Shown here: piece by piece, positions 9,518 through 17,046 of the stretch
Layout of the letters: each line of letters opens with the position of its first letter
Position numbering within the stretch: position 1 is the first letter of the stretch
Assembly: GCA_964511495.1 (NCBI GenBank)
Contig: CAZEFT010000009.1
Coordinates: forward strand, 56,539-120,538
Direction: 5' to 3'
Origin: Litorimonas sp964511495
GTDB lineage: Bacteria; Pseudomonadota; Alphaproteobacteria; Caulobacterales; Maricaulaceae
DNA length: 64,000 bases
The notes under the pieces: generated by a model
Seen by the model: only the letters and a program-made list of their open reading frames with translations
Databases searched by the model: none
Told to the model about the DNA's origin: nothing
Translations under genes and position numbers: made by a program

Positions 9518-11683
9518 TTATTTAGCCTCTATCTGTCCCGGCCTGTAATCGCGTGTCGCCAAAGGTAAGACTTCTTCCAATGTCATGGGGATAGGCTTAA
9601 ATTCTCCTTTGGCAAACATGCCAGCCTGATCGGCATAATGCGGGGAGTTCTTATCGAGTGTCGCCGACCCAAATTGGTGAATCGTATCAAGAGTGAGACG
9701 GTCATTCTCGCCCCACTCCGCAACCATGATATGTGTATCGCCGGCAAAGGCCGCCATAGTTCCGGTTTTGACCACACCATCGCGATCAGCATAAATCGCC
9801 CTTAAAATATCAGGGCCGCCATCCAGAGGGAGATCAATTTCACCACGTTGCAGTCGATTCACGGCCCCCCATTCAGGGTCAAGCCGACCAAACTTTGCCT
9901 GCAAATCTTGCGCCGATTGCCGTAAAGCCTCAACGGCATCCATCTCTTCTTCCATAAACTCATAGCCCAAAGCCCGCGTTCCCGTGATAATGGCAAGGGC
10001 CGCGCCACGATTGTCCTGTGTGGTATTTCCGTCCCAATTTCGTAAGACATCTTTGGCATCAATCAGGAGCGGATCATCATAGTTTTTTGAGACAAGGTCC
10101 ACGACTAGCTGCATCAAATTAGACTCAGGATCATAGCGTGTATCGGCGCGGTAACGCAGCAATTCCTCCCGTGAAATCGCCTTGTCCGGTGTAAGAAGTT
10201 TCAAAGCCCGACGGCTTCGATTAGTGATACGTTTTTCAATTCCGAAAGTCTCAGAAAAAGCCTCGCGTGAAAGGTTACACTCAGGATCTGTTATATTAAA
10301 TGGCGTCGCATTTGCGGAGAACACCCAACCACAATCAGGATTCCAGATTTGGGGCATCTCACTTACGGGACGAAACCCTTTCCAAATCAACTCTGACGAG
10401 TCGCCGGGCAACACCTCTTCCCAATCAGGCCCTTCGATACGGTCCGGCATACGCGCATTATAAACGGCACCAATATTGCCCTCTTTATCCGCATAAATCA
10501 TATTGAAGGAGAGCACCTTATTTTGCGACACAGCAGCCTGCCACTCTTCCATCGTCTGGGCCTTGCCCATATCAAACCATTGCTGCAAAGCGCCCATGCC
10601 CTGTAATCCGGCAAAAAGGATGGCATAATGCCCTGTTTCGGTTGACAGGACGGGACCGTGTTCTGACCAGAGAAGAGGACGGGAAATTGGTAAAGAGAAC
10701 GGCCCGAAAAGTTTGACTCGGAATCTCGACTTTGTCCGTTCAAACGCCACCCACTCGCCATCTAATTTATAGCGCTCAGGCTTATCAATATCATCAACCG
10801 TCAAGGCATAAATATCAATCAAGTCGGGGCGGTTGACGGTCTGTCCCCACCCCAAATTCGGGTTCACGCCATTGGCAATGATCGGAACACCGGGAAAAGT
10901 GCCGCCCGTCATATTCAAACCCTCCTCTGACACCATATGGGCCTCATACCACGCATAAGGCCCTGTCATAGGTTGGTGAGAATTGACAATCAGGCGAGTC
11001 TTACCGTCCTCACTTCGAGCCGGCGCAACAGCAAAAGCGTTGGAGCCCCTGACCGCATCAGGAATATCCCCAATCACATCCAAGGCACTGGTTTGGGCCC
11101 AAGGCGAGACATTAGGCTTATCATTGGCGGTAAATAGGTCTTCCAAATAGCCATCGAGCCGATAAAAAAACGGCGTAGCCCAAGTGAATCCAGCGAGAAC
11201 GTCTTGTTCTGTAACAGGCAAAACCCCGGGCAGAACCTTTTCCGGGTTTTCAATCGCATAAAGATTTAGCCCGTCTGCATAGGCGCGAGCAATCGCTTTA
11301 ATATCCCCTCTGACATCTGATGCGTAGCGGCTCTCAATTGTCTCCGAGACTTTAAACAAATCAAAGAGATAATCCTGTGGAGCGACCGATTTGCCCTTAT
11401 ATTGTGCACTCATGCCGCGCGCGGCGATAATCACGTCTTGAATGGTTTCAAAATCATCCTCGGAATGGGCGTAGCCAAACCCAAAGCTTGCATCCGCATC
11501 TGTTTTTCCAAAAATATGTGGGACGCCATATGCGTCGCGAATTATACGCGCCTCATATTGGGCGGCGGTCGCTTTAATCTCTGCCTTGCTGAAATTCGGA
11601 CCAGCGGGTGTTCGTAAATAAAGAGCCGCAGCCAAGAGTAAGAGAAGGAATAACCCACTAATAAGTTTGAGAACTGTTTTCAT
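9518..11683 (-). CDS. Penicillin acylase family (Ntn) hydrolase
   Basis: An Ntn-hydrolase of about 720 residues, related to penicillin G acylase and acyl-homoserine-lactone acylases. A signal anchor (LKLISGLFLLLLLAAALYL) starts the chain. Conserved features follow: RDAYGVPHIFGKTDADASFG, the predicted autoprocessing serine in RGSNAFAVAP that becomes the beta-chain N-terminus, and NPNLGWGQTVNRPD. Known members hydrolyse amide bonds of beta-lactams, acyl-homoserine lactones or lipopeptides; sequence alone does not separate these. The start is ambiguous: ATG at 11,683 gives a compact signal peptide, while an in-frame ATG at 11,707 adds eight residues. Neither has a strong ribosome-binding site. 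Confidence 0.88.
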   Translation of the reverse strand: MKTVLKLISGLFLLLLLAAALYLRTPAGPNFSKAEIKATAAQYEARIIRDAYGVPHIFGKTDADASFGFGYAHSEDDFETIQDVIIAARGMSAQYKGKSVAPQDYLFDLFKVSETIESRYASDVRGDIKAIARAYADGLNLYAIENPEKVLPGVLPVTEQDVLAGFTWATPFFYRLDGYLEDLFTANDKPNVSPWAQTSALDVIGDIPDAVRGSNAFAVAPARSEDGKTRLIVNSHQPMTGPYAWYEAHMVSEEGLNMTGGTFPGVPIIANGVNPNLGWGQTVNRPDLIDIYALTVDDIDKPERYKLDGEWVAFERTKSRFRVKLFGPFSLPISRPLLWSEHGPVLSTETGHYAILFAGLQGMGALQQWFDMGKAQTMEEWQAAVSQNKVLSFNMIYADKEGNIGAVYNARMPDRIEGPDWEEVLPGDSSELIWKGFRPVSEMPQIWNPDCGWVFSANATPFNITDPECNLSREAFSETFGIEKRITNRSRRALKLLTPDKAISREELLRYRADTRYDPESNLMQLVVDLVSKNYDDPLLIDAKDVLRNWDGNTTQDNRGAALAIITGTRALGYEFMEEEMDAVEALRQSAQDLQAKFGRLDPEWGAVNRLQRGEIDLPLDGGPDILRAIYADRDGVVKTGTMAAFAGDTHIMVAEWGENDRLTLDTIHQFGSATLDKNSPHYADQAGMFAKGEFKPIPMTLEEVLPLATRDYRPGQIEAK

Positions 11684-11812
11684 ATTTACTCTGTGCAACG
11701 CCTTCATCTGTTTTTAAAGTCTTTTAAAATGGAAACTGTGTTTTGATGTTTGTCGTTCCTTTGAACTTATCCTATCAAGACCTTTTCGACGGCCCCCTTA
11801 GAAAGGTAAGAT

Positions 11813-12523
11813 ATGAACCAGACAGTCCCTGATATTCAGAAGTTTTTGGATCAACTGCTTTCTCAAGGTAAAGAGTTGATCAACCCCGACAGCCAAGGCC
11901 GAAGAGATATGACGGCAAAAGGTAAGGCACTTTACAAACAGGGCGAAGATTACTTGGCAGACAAACTCAGCGTCGGCGTGGATGAAGAAAGCCGCCAAGA
12001 CCTACGCGAAAAAGCCGCCATTGCGGCAGGGGCCGGAGGTTTGGCTCTACTCTTATCTTCTCGTTCTGGTCGTAAACTGGCTACACTTGGCGGTCTTGGC
12101 GCATTAGGAATGATCGCTTTCAAAGCGCATAAAGCCGGGCAGATGCCGAAAGACATTGACGATGTAATCGGGCTTATAAAAGGCGACAAAGCCGATAAGC
12201 GCGCAGATATCTTACTCAGAGCCATGATAGCCGCCGCTCAGGCTGATGGTGAGATTAGCCCTCAAGAAAAAGCGCTAATTGAAGCCCATGACGGTGCGAG
12301 TGAGGCCGCTCTTCGTGACGCCTTGGATAATCCCACGCAACCAGAAGACATTGCAGCCCTTGCTGACAGTGATCAAACAGCTTTCGAAATTTATGCAGTC
12401 TCCTGCCGCATTGCCAATGGCTTACACCCGCGCGAGCGAGACTATCTTGATCGCTTGGCTATGTCTTTGAGATTAGATCCCGAATTGGCCGCACAGGTAG
12501 AGACCGAGGTAAGGACAGGATAA
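11813..12523 (+). CDS. DUF533 / TerB-like protein (YebE-type)
   Basis: A 236-residue protein. The Gly/Ala-rich hydrophobic middle (AAIAAGAGGLALLLSSRSGR, then LATLGGLGALGMIAF) is typical of DUF533. The C-terminal half has the TerB-like helical motif MIAAAQADGEISPQEKALIE, which carries acidic residues suited to metal binding. E. coli YebE belongs to this family and is envelope-stress induced, but its biochemistry is unknown. AAAGG precedes the ATG. The stop overlaps the start of the Kazal lipoprotein (TAATG), so the two are likely co-translated. Confidence 0.8.
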   Translation: MNQTVPDIQKFLDQLLSQGKELINPDSQGRRDMTAKGKALYKQGEDYLADKLSVGVDEESRQDLREKAAIAAGAGGLALLLSSRSGRKLATLGGLGALGMIAFKAHKAGQMPKDIDDVIGLIKGDKADKRADILLRAMIAAAQADGEISPQEKALIEAHDGASEAALRDALDNPTQPEDIAALADSDQTAFEIYAVSCRIANGLHPRERDYLDRLAMSLRLDPELAAQVETEVRTG

Positions 12524-12939
12524 TGCGCTATTTCTACACTCTGACTCTGTCCATTGTCACGTTGTTCTTTCTCTCGGCCTGCGCAGCTCCTGCCGAAGAT
12601 TGCTGCCTGCCGCCCCATCAGGGTTCGCCGCATTATGGTAATAATCAATCACACCTTCCTCCACCGGATTTTCCGATCGGCGAAGCGCCTACAGATGTTA
12701 AGTTTTGCGGCGGCATGGTAAAAACGCAGGCTCAAGAATGTCCGATCGACCAATTTTGTCGCCGGACGATTGGTGATATGTGCGGTGCAGCAGACGCACC
12801 GGGCCGATGCAGTCCTTTGCCCGAAGTCTGCCCTCAAAACTATGACCCCGTTTGCGGGTGTGACGGGAAAACCTATAGCAATGAATGCACGGCTAATGGC
12901 CAAGGCGTAAGCGCAAGTTATAAAGGAGAATGTCGATGA
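12523..12939 (+). CDS. Kazal-type protease inhibitor lipoprotein
   Basis: A 138-residue predicted lipoprotein (lipobox LSAC, Cys20). The C-terminus is a Kazal domain: VCPQNYDPVCGCDGKTYSNE, followed by CTANGQG and a final KGEC. A second Cys-rich segment precedes it (CGGMVKTQAQECPIDQFC, then MCG). Kazal domains inhibit serine proteases by presenting a loop next to the CGCDG/Y-x-N motif. A surface inhibitor could protect against predators, hosts or self proteases. Its start overlaps the DUF533 stop and its stop overlaps the cupin start, so it lies in a tight three-gene unit. Confidence 0.85.
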   Translation: MRYFYTLTLSIVTLFFLSACAAPAEDCCLPPHQGSPHYGNNQSHLPPPDFPIGEAPTDVKFCGGMVKTQAQECPIDQFCRRTIGDMCGAADAPGRCSPLPEVCPQNYDPVCGCDGKTYSNECTANGQGVSASYKGECR

Positions 12940-13424
12940 AATTAGCAACTCTGGCAGTAAGCACGACAGCGCTTTTACTTTCCGCTTGTGTTTCAATGGG
13001 CGCAGGCGGTGAAAACGGTATTGACGGTGCGGACGCCTCGGCCATTAAGTCCGAAGCAAGTATCCCTAGAGAAAAAGCGGATTGGGGCACTTTTCATGCT
13101 TATTTCACGAACCCGACAGAGGTTCTGAACCCCGTGCTCGTAGGTGTTGCAAAAATTGACGCCGGGCAACAAATTCACCCGCCCCATCGTCATGCTGATG
13201 AAGAATATTTGATGATCACCAAAGGCAAAGGGACATGGTATTTAAACGGCAAGGAAACACCTGCCAAAGAGGGTGACATCCTGTTTGCGCGTTCATGGGT
13301 CTATCACGGCGTCAAAGCCGCCGATGACAGCCCTCTTGAATTTGTTGTGTTCAAATATTCAGGTCGTGACTCAATACCGTCCGTCGACCCGAATCCTGAA
13401 TTGCCCGAAGAATTAGAATATTAG
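12936..13424 (+). CDS. Cupin-domain lipoprotein
   Basis: A 162-residue predicted lipoprotein. An ATG at 12,930 exists, but AGGAG at 12,924-12,928 is only one base from it and seven from the ATG at 12,936, which also gives an ATGA overlap with the Kazal stop. The lipobox is LSAC (VSTTALLLSAC). The single cupin domain shows motif 1 HPPHRHADEE with its G-x-W-Y-L-N-G and motif 2 GDILFARSWVYHGV, so His/Glu metal ligands are present. The enzymatic or binding role is unknown. The context suggests an envelope function with the Kazal protein. Confidence 0.8.
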   Translation: MKLATLAVSTTALLLSACVSMGAGGENGIDGADASAIKSEASIPREKADWGTFHAYFTNPTEVLNPVLVGVAKIDAGQQIHPPHRHADEEYLMITKGKGTWYLNGKETPAKEGDILFARSWVYHGVKAADDSPLEFVVFKYSGRDSIPSVDPNPELPEELEY

Positions 13425-13439
13425 GCGTCTGGGTACTCA

Positions 13440-14627
13440 ATGTTCCATAATTTTTTCTCAGAACTGCGCGCGGCGAAAGTCCCCGTCTCTATTCGTGAAT
13501 ATCTCACCCTATTAGAAGGCGTTGATAAGGGCGTTGCTATTGAAAGCTTGGACGGGTTTTATTATCTATCTCGTACGGCTTTGGTCAAAGATGAACGCGA
13601 TTTAGACAAATTCGATCAGGTCTTCTCTCATGTATTTCGCGGTCTCGACTATGTCGGAGATATTTTCGGCCAAGACGCCCATGCGATACCCGAAGACTGG
13701 TTGCGTAAAATGGCGGAACTTCATCTGTCACCAGAAGAAATGGCGGAAATCGAAAAGTTAGGTGACCTTGAAAAGATAATGGAGGCTTTGAAGGAGCGTC
13801 TGGAAAATCAGGATAAACGGCATGAAGGCGGCAATAAGAATATCGGCACCGCAGGCCGGTCACCCTTCGGAGCCTATGGCTATAACCCTGAAGGTGTGCG
13901 CATCGGTCAAAAAGAAGGTCGCCACGGCAAAGCGGTAAAAGTCTGGGATAAGCGTCAGTTTAAAAACCTAGACGGCGATAAAGAAATCGGCACACGCAAT
14001 ATCAAGGTCGCCTTACGTCGCCTCCGTAAATTCGCCCGCGAAGGAGCCGCAGAAGAATTAGATTTAAATGGTACGATTGCAGGAACAGCCAAACAAGGCT
14101 GGCTAGACATCAAAATGCGGCCCGAGCGGCGCAATGCAGTCAAGGTTCTCGCCTTTTTTGATATTGGCGGCTCTATGGATGCCCATATCAAACAAGTTGA
14201 AGATCTCTTTTCTGCCGCACGTAGTGAGTTCAAAAGGCTGGAATATTTTTATTTCCATAACTGCCTCTATGAGCAGGTTTGGACGGATAATGTGCGCCGT
14301 ATGAACGAGGTCACACCCACTTGGGATGTTTTACATAAATTCCCGTCTGATCACCGTGTTGTCATAGTGGGGGACGCCGCCATGAGCCCTTATGAAATTG
14401 CCGTACGCGGAGGCTCCGTTGAGCATTGGAATGATGAACCGGGCGGTGTGTGGCTAAAGCGTCTCGTCGATATTTACCCACATCTGGTTTGGATCAACCC
14501 GACACAGGGAAAATACTGGCAATATTCCCAGAGCACGCAAATGATCCAAGAAATTATAGGGGCTGAACGGATGTTTCCGATGACTCTTTCAGGCCTTGAA
14601 GAGGCCATGCGTGAATTAGCCCGGTAA
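13440..14627 (+). CDS. VWA domain-containing CoxE-like protein
   Basis: A 395-residue cytoplasmic protein. The helical N-terminus starts FHNFFSELRAAKVPVSIREY, typical of CoxE/VWA_CoxE proteins that pair with MoxR ATPases. The VWA domain begins at VLAFFDIGGSMDAHI; the metal-adhesion motif reads D-I-G-G-S instead of D-x-S-x-S. VIVGDAAMSPYEIA follows, and the C-terminal WINPTQGKYWQYSQS is characteristic. The likely partner is the MoxR ATPase at 125-967, which would be unusual in being about 12.5 kb away. It follows the cupin gene by 15 bp. Confidence 0.85.
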   Translation: MFHNFFSELRAAKVPVSIREYLTLLEGVDKGVAIESLDGFYYLSRTALVKDERDLDKFDQVFSHVFRGLDYVGDIFGQDAHAIPEDWLRKMAELHLSPEEMAEIEKLGDLEKIMEALKERLENQDKRHEGGNKNIGTAGRSPFGAYGYNPEGVRIGQKEGRHGKAVKVWDKRQFKNLDGDKEIGTRNIKVALRRLRKFAREGAAEELDLNGTIAGTAKQGWLDIKMRPERRNAVKVLAFFDIGGSMDAHIKQVEDLFSAARSEFKRLEYFYFHNCLYEQVWTDNVRRMNEVTPTWDVLHKFPSDHRVVIVGDAAMSPYEIAVRGGSVEHWNDEPGGVWLKRLVDIYPHLVWINPTQGKYWQYSQSTQMIQEIIGAERMFPMTLSGLEEAMRELAR

Positions 14628-14688
14628 TTTTATCATCCGAAATCATGAAAAACTTCCGCCCTTTCAATATTCCAAAAGGAAACTTCAA

Positions 14689-15279
14689 ATGACCTTTAAA
14701 CGGCCACCCTTAGCTCTCACGGCGATAGCCTTATCCGCTGTAATCTTCGCGGCATCATGTCAAAATGCTGACAATTCAACTGAAGCGGTTAAGTCAGAGA
14801 ATATTGTCTATGACTGTCCCACGGACAAGGTTTTCACCACAATCGCGCCTTATGGTGAAGACACGGCTGCACCCGAAATGGGAACAAATTTCACCTCATA
14901 CCATGTTGAAAACAGTAAGCGTGACGATGTCATGACCAGTACAACAGGTCTGCAATATAAAGTCGTTCAAGCGGGGCTCTCCGATGGTGCGCAGCCGGTT
15001 GGCGACCAAGAAGTGACTATGCATTATCACGGCTATTATCCGGATGGGAGACAGTTTGATAGCTCTTATGAGCGGGGTGAGACAATTACCTATCCGGCAA
15101 CAGGCTTCATCAAAGGATGGATTGAAAGCCTGCACGACATGAAAGTCTGCGAAGCCCGCATCCTCTACATACCTGGCGACCTGGCCTATGGCCCCCAAGG
15201 ACGTGGACCAATCGCACCCAATGCCACACTCTTGTTCAAAATGCAGTTAATCGGCGTGACACCTGCCGCAACGCAGTAG
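14689..15279 (+). CDS. FKBP-type peptidyl-prolyl isomerase lipoprotein
   Basis: A 196-residue predicted lipoprotein (AASC, Cys24) with one FKBP domain over roughly residues 85-193: LQYKVVQAG, then VTMHYHGYYPDGRQFDSSYE, FIKGWIESLHDMKVCEARIL, IPGDLAYGPQGRGPIAPNAT and LLFKMQLIGV. The aromatic and Asp residues of the isomerase pocket are present. It would catalyse proline isomerisation in the periplasm during protein folding. AAAAGGA precedes the ATG. It is the last plus-strand gene before a convergent boundary. Confidence 0.92.
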   Translation: MTFKRPPLALTAIALSAVIFAASCQNADNSTEAVKSENIVYDCPTDKVFTTIAPYGEDTAAPEMGTNFTSYHVENSKRDDVMTSTTGLQYKVVQAGLSDGAQPVGDQEVTMHYHGYYPDGRQFDSSYERGETITYPATGFIKGWIESLHDMKVCEARILYIPGDLAYGPQGRGPIAPNATLLFKMQLIGVTPAATQ

Positions 15280-15303
15280 ACTCTTGACTTCATAAACTCA
15301 CAC

Positions 15304-15339
15304 AAAAAAAACCGTCCCCTGTTTAAAACAGGGGACGGT
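15304..15339 (-). terminator. Rho-independent terminator for the TadG-like gene
   Basis: A perfect inverted repeat, ACCGTCCCCTG / CAGGGGACGGT at 15,311-15,339, has a 7-base loop. On the minus strand it is followed by a run of T (15,311 down to 15,304), so it terminates leftward transcripts. No T run follows on the plus strand. Confidence 0.85.
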
Positions 15340-15455
15340 CGTGGTGGAGCTTTGAATAGAGTTTACGCGCTCAGACAGGGTTAACTAAGGCTTGTACAAT
15401 TTGTCTAAAACTGCATCTAACTCACGGGCCTTTTAAACGGCCGTTTGCAGTCAAA

Positions 15456-16859
15456 TTAGGCTGTAATACGTAATTCGTTCAAGGCGCGTCCAATCTCCTC
15501 AAAAGCAGCATTCAAGTCTTTGGCATTTTTGGCATCAAAATATTTTGCATTATCCGATGCACAGCCCTGCAAAAGGGATTTCGTTTGTTTATCACTCACA
15601 TCATAGGCAATGGTGTAAACAGTAATATCTTCATTTTTAATGGCATTGCATAATTGAGTTGTTGTTGCATTAGACCCTTTGGCGTCAGATCCGGTATGAA
15701 ATTCTCCTTTTTTGGACTTTGTGTTTTCACCATCCGTCATGAGAACCAATACTTTTTCTAAAGCTTTGACGCCTTTTGTTGTCACAGAGGCCTCTGTCAT
15801 AGGTTCACGACCGTCCAACATTCTCCATCCCCAAGCAAGACCAGCAGGCATATAGGTTTCGCCGCGCGCATTCATGCTCTTGATCGTCTTCTTCACTTCA
15901 GAGAGATTTTTCGTCAAAGGACGGATTTCAGCGCCACATTTAATGTTAACGAGGCCGGGAATTTTATTGCCATTATAAGCAACTTCTAAATGGTTCGGAG
16001 AGCGACGCGAGCCAACACAGCCATTCCAAGTCGTCTTTTTAGTTGGGATATAGCAGCTCTGATATTCCGGACCGTAAGTCTTATCGCATTTTTTGTAAGA
16101 ACAGTCATATTTCACGCCATCATTCGTACATGTTCGGCGAATTGTTCGACAATTAGATGTCCCTGTTACGTCACGGCGCATCTTGCAAACTTTATCACCT
16201 CTCTCGACGCGGTCAGGCTCTACGTCTAGCCAAACAGCTTTGCGTCGTGATGTTCCGACATTCACATATTGTGCAAAAGGCACAACAGCGAGGCGGACAT
16301 TATCATTTTTCTGATCCTCAATGGTTTTGACCAAGTTTGTCGAGGCGGTCTTCAAATTGTTGAGTTTTGATCCATTCATTGAAAAGGTCGTGTCGAGGAC
16401 AAGGGCAACATCCATAGCTTTATTCGAGTAAATCGCACTGGATTGTGCCGCAACGTCCAAATTTTCTTTACCGAAAATACGTGTAAAATATCCATCAATA
16501 TTGTTTTCGGCGACAACCGTTACACCATCATTTTCGCGTCTGACGTCTTTAATCTCAATACGGTCTCCAGACTGTCCTGGATAAGTCATGACAAAGTAGT
16601 CTTTCGCAGCTTTGTTCAGCTCATTTTGGGTCGCTGTCGTGTTTTTCGCTGCCATCAAAGCAATAGCATCGGTTGTATCCTGAAGGCGGGTCTTCGCCGC
16701 ATAGGCATTGGCCATATCGACACCAACGGCCAGACCACCGATCAGCACTGTCAGAGCCAAAGCCGCAAAAATCGCGAAATTACCTTCTTCATTCCGATTG
16801 AACCGACATATCTCTCTTTTAAGACTATTCGTCTTCGATAGTTTTTCTGTAAAAGCCAT
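15456..16859 (-). CDS. TadG-like pilus assembly protein with VWA domain
   Basis: About 467 residues. The start at 16,859 is preferred over an upstream GTG at 16,880 because GGAG precedes it. The N-terminal segment EEGNFAIFAALALTVLIGG starts a TadE/TadG-type single transmembrane anchor, after which LQDTTDAIALMAA follows. A VWA domain starts at DVALVLDTTFSMNGSK (metal motif D-T-T-F-S) and continues with VLVLMTDGENT and DITVYTIAYDV. It is split by a cysteine-rich insert of about 90 residues (roughly residues 220-305). TadG-like proteins act in tight-adherence pilus assembly in the periplasm; no other tad genes are visible here. Confidence 0.85.
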   Translation of the reverse strand: MAFTEKLSKTNSLKREICRFNRNEEGNFAIFAALALTVLIGGLAVGVDMANAYAAKTRLQDTTDAIALMAAKNTTATQNELNKAAKDYFVMTYPGQSGDRIEIKDVRRENDGVTVVAENNIDGYFTRIFGKENLDVAAQSSAIYSNKAMDVALVLDTTFSMNGSKLNNLKTASTNLVKTIEDQKNDNVRLAVVPFAQYVNVGTSRRKAVWLDVEPDRVERGDKVCKMRRDVTGTSNCRTIRRTCTNDGVKYDCSYKKCDKTYGPEYQSCYIPTKKTTWNGCVGSRRSPNHLEVAYNGNKIPGLVNIKCGAEIRPLTKNLSEVKKTIKSMNARGETYMPAGLAWGWRMLDGREPMTEASVTTKGVKALEKVLVLMTDGENTKSKKGEFHTGSDAKGSNATTTQLCNAIKNEDITVYTIAYDVSDKQTKSLLQGCASDNAKYFDAKNAKDLNAAFEEIGRALNELRITA

Positions 16860-16970
16860 TCCTAAGTCTCCACCACGCACATTCCGTGCAATCTTGATGG
16901 GAAAGACTTTGCAGATACTCTGCCAAGAGGTGAGAATGCTCCACTACGGAACAATGGAAAGAAAGTTATG

Positions 16971-16986
16971 GTTAACTAAAGACTAA
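16971..16986 (-). promoter_or_regulatory. Near-consensus CtrA-type box upstream of the TadG-like gene
   Basis: On the minus strand the sequence reads TTAG-TCTTTAG-TTAAC, one mismatch from TTAA-N7-TTAAC. It lies about 112 bp upstream of the TadG-like start in a 187-bp intergenic region. In Caulobacter, pilus genes are CtrA targets, which fits, but a one-mismatch site is common by chance. Confidence 0.3.
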
Positions 16987-17046
16987 ATTCAACGCCATTA
17001 ATGGTCGAATGTAACTGCGTCATTGTGATGAGGTTCAAACTCTACC

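Noticed and set aside
15311..15339. Bidirectional terminator also serving the FKBP gene
   Set aside because: There is no T run on the plus-strand side of the hairpin, so only leftward termination is supported.
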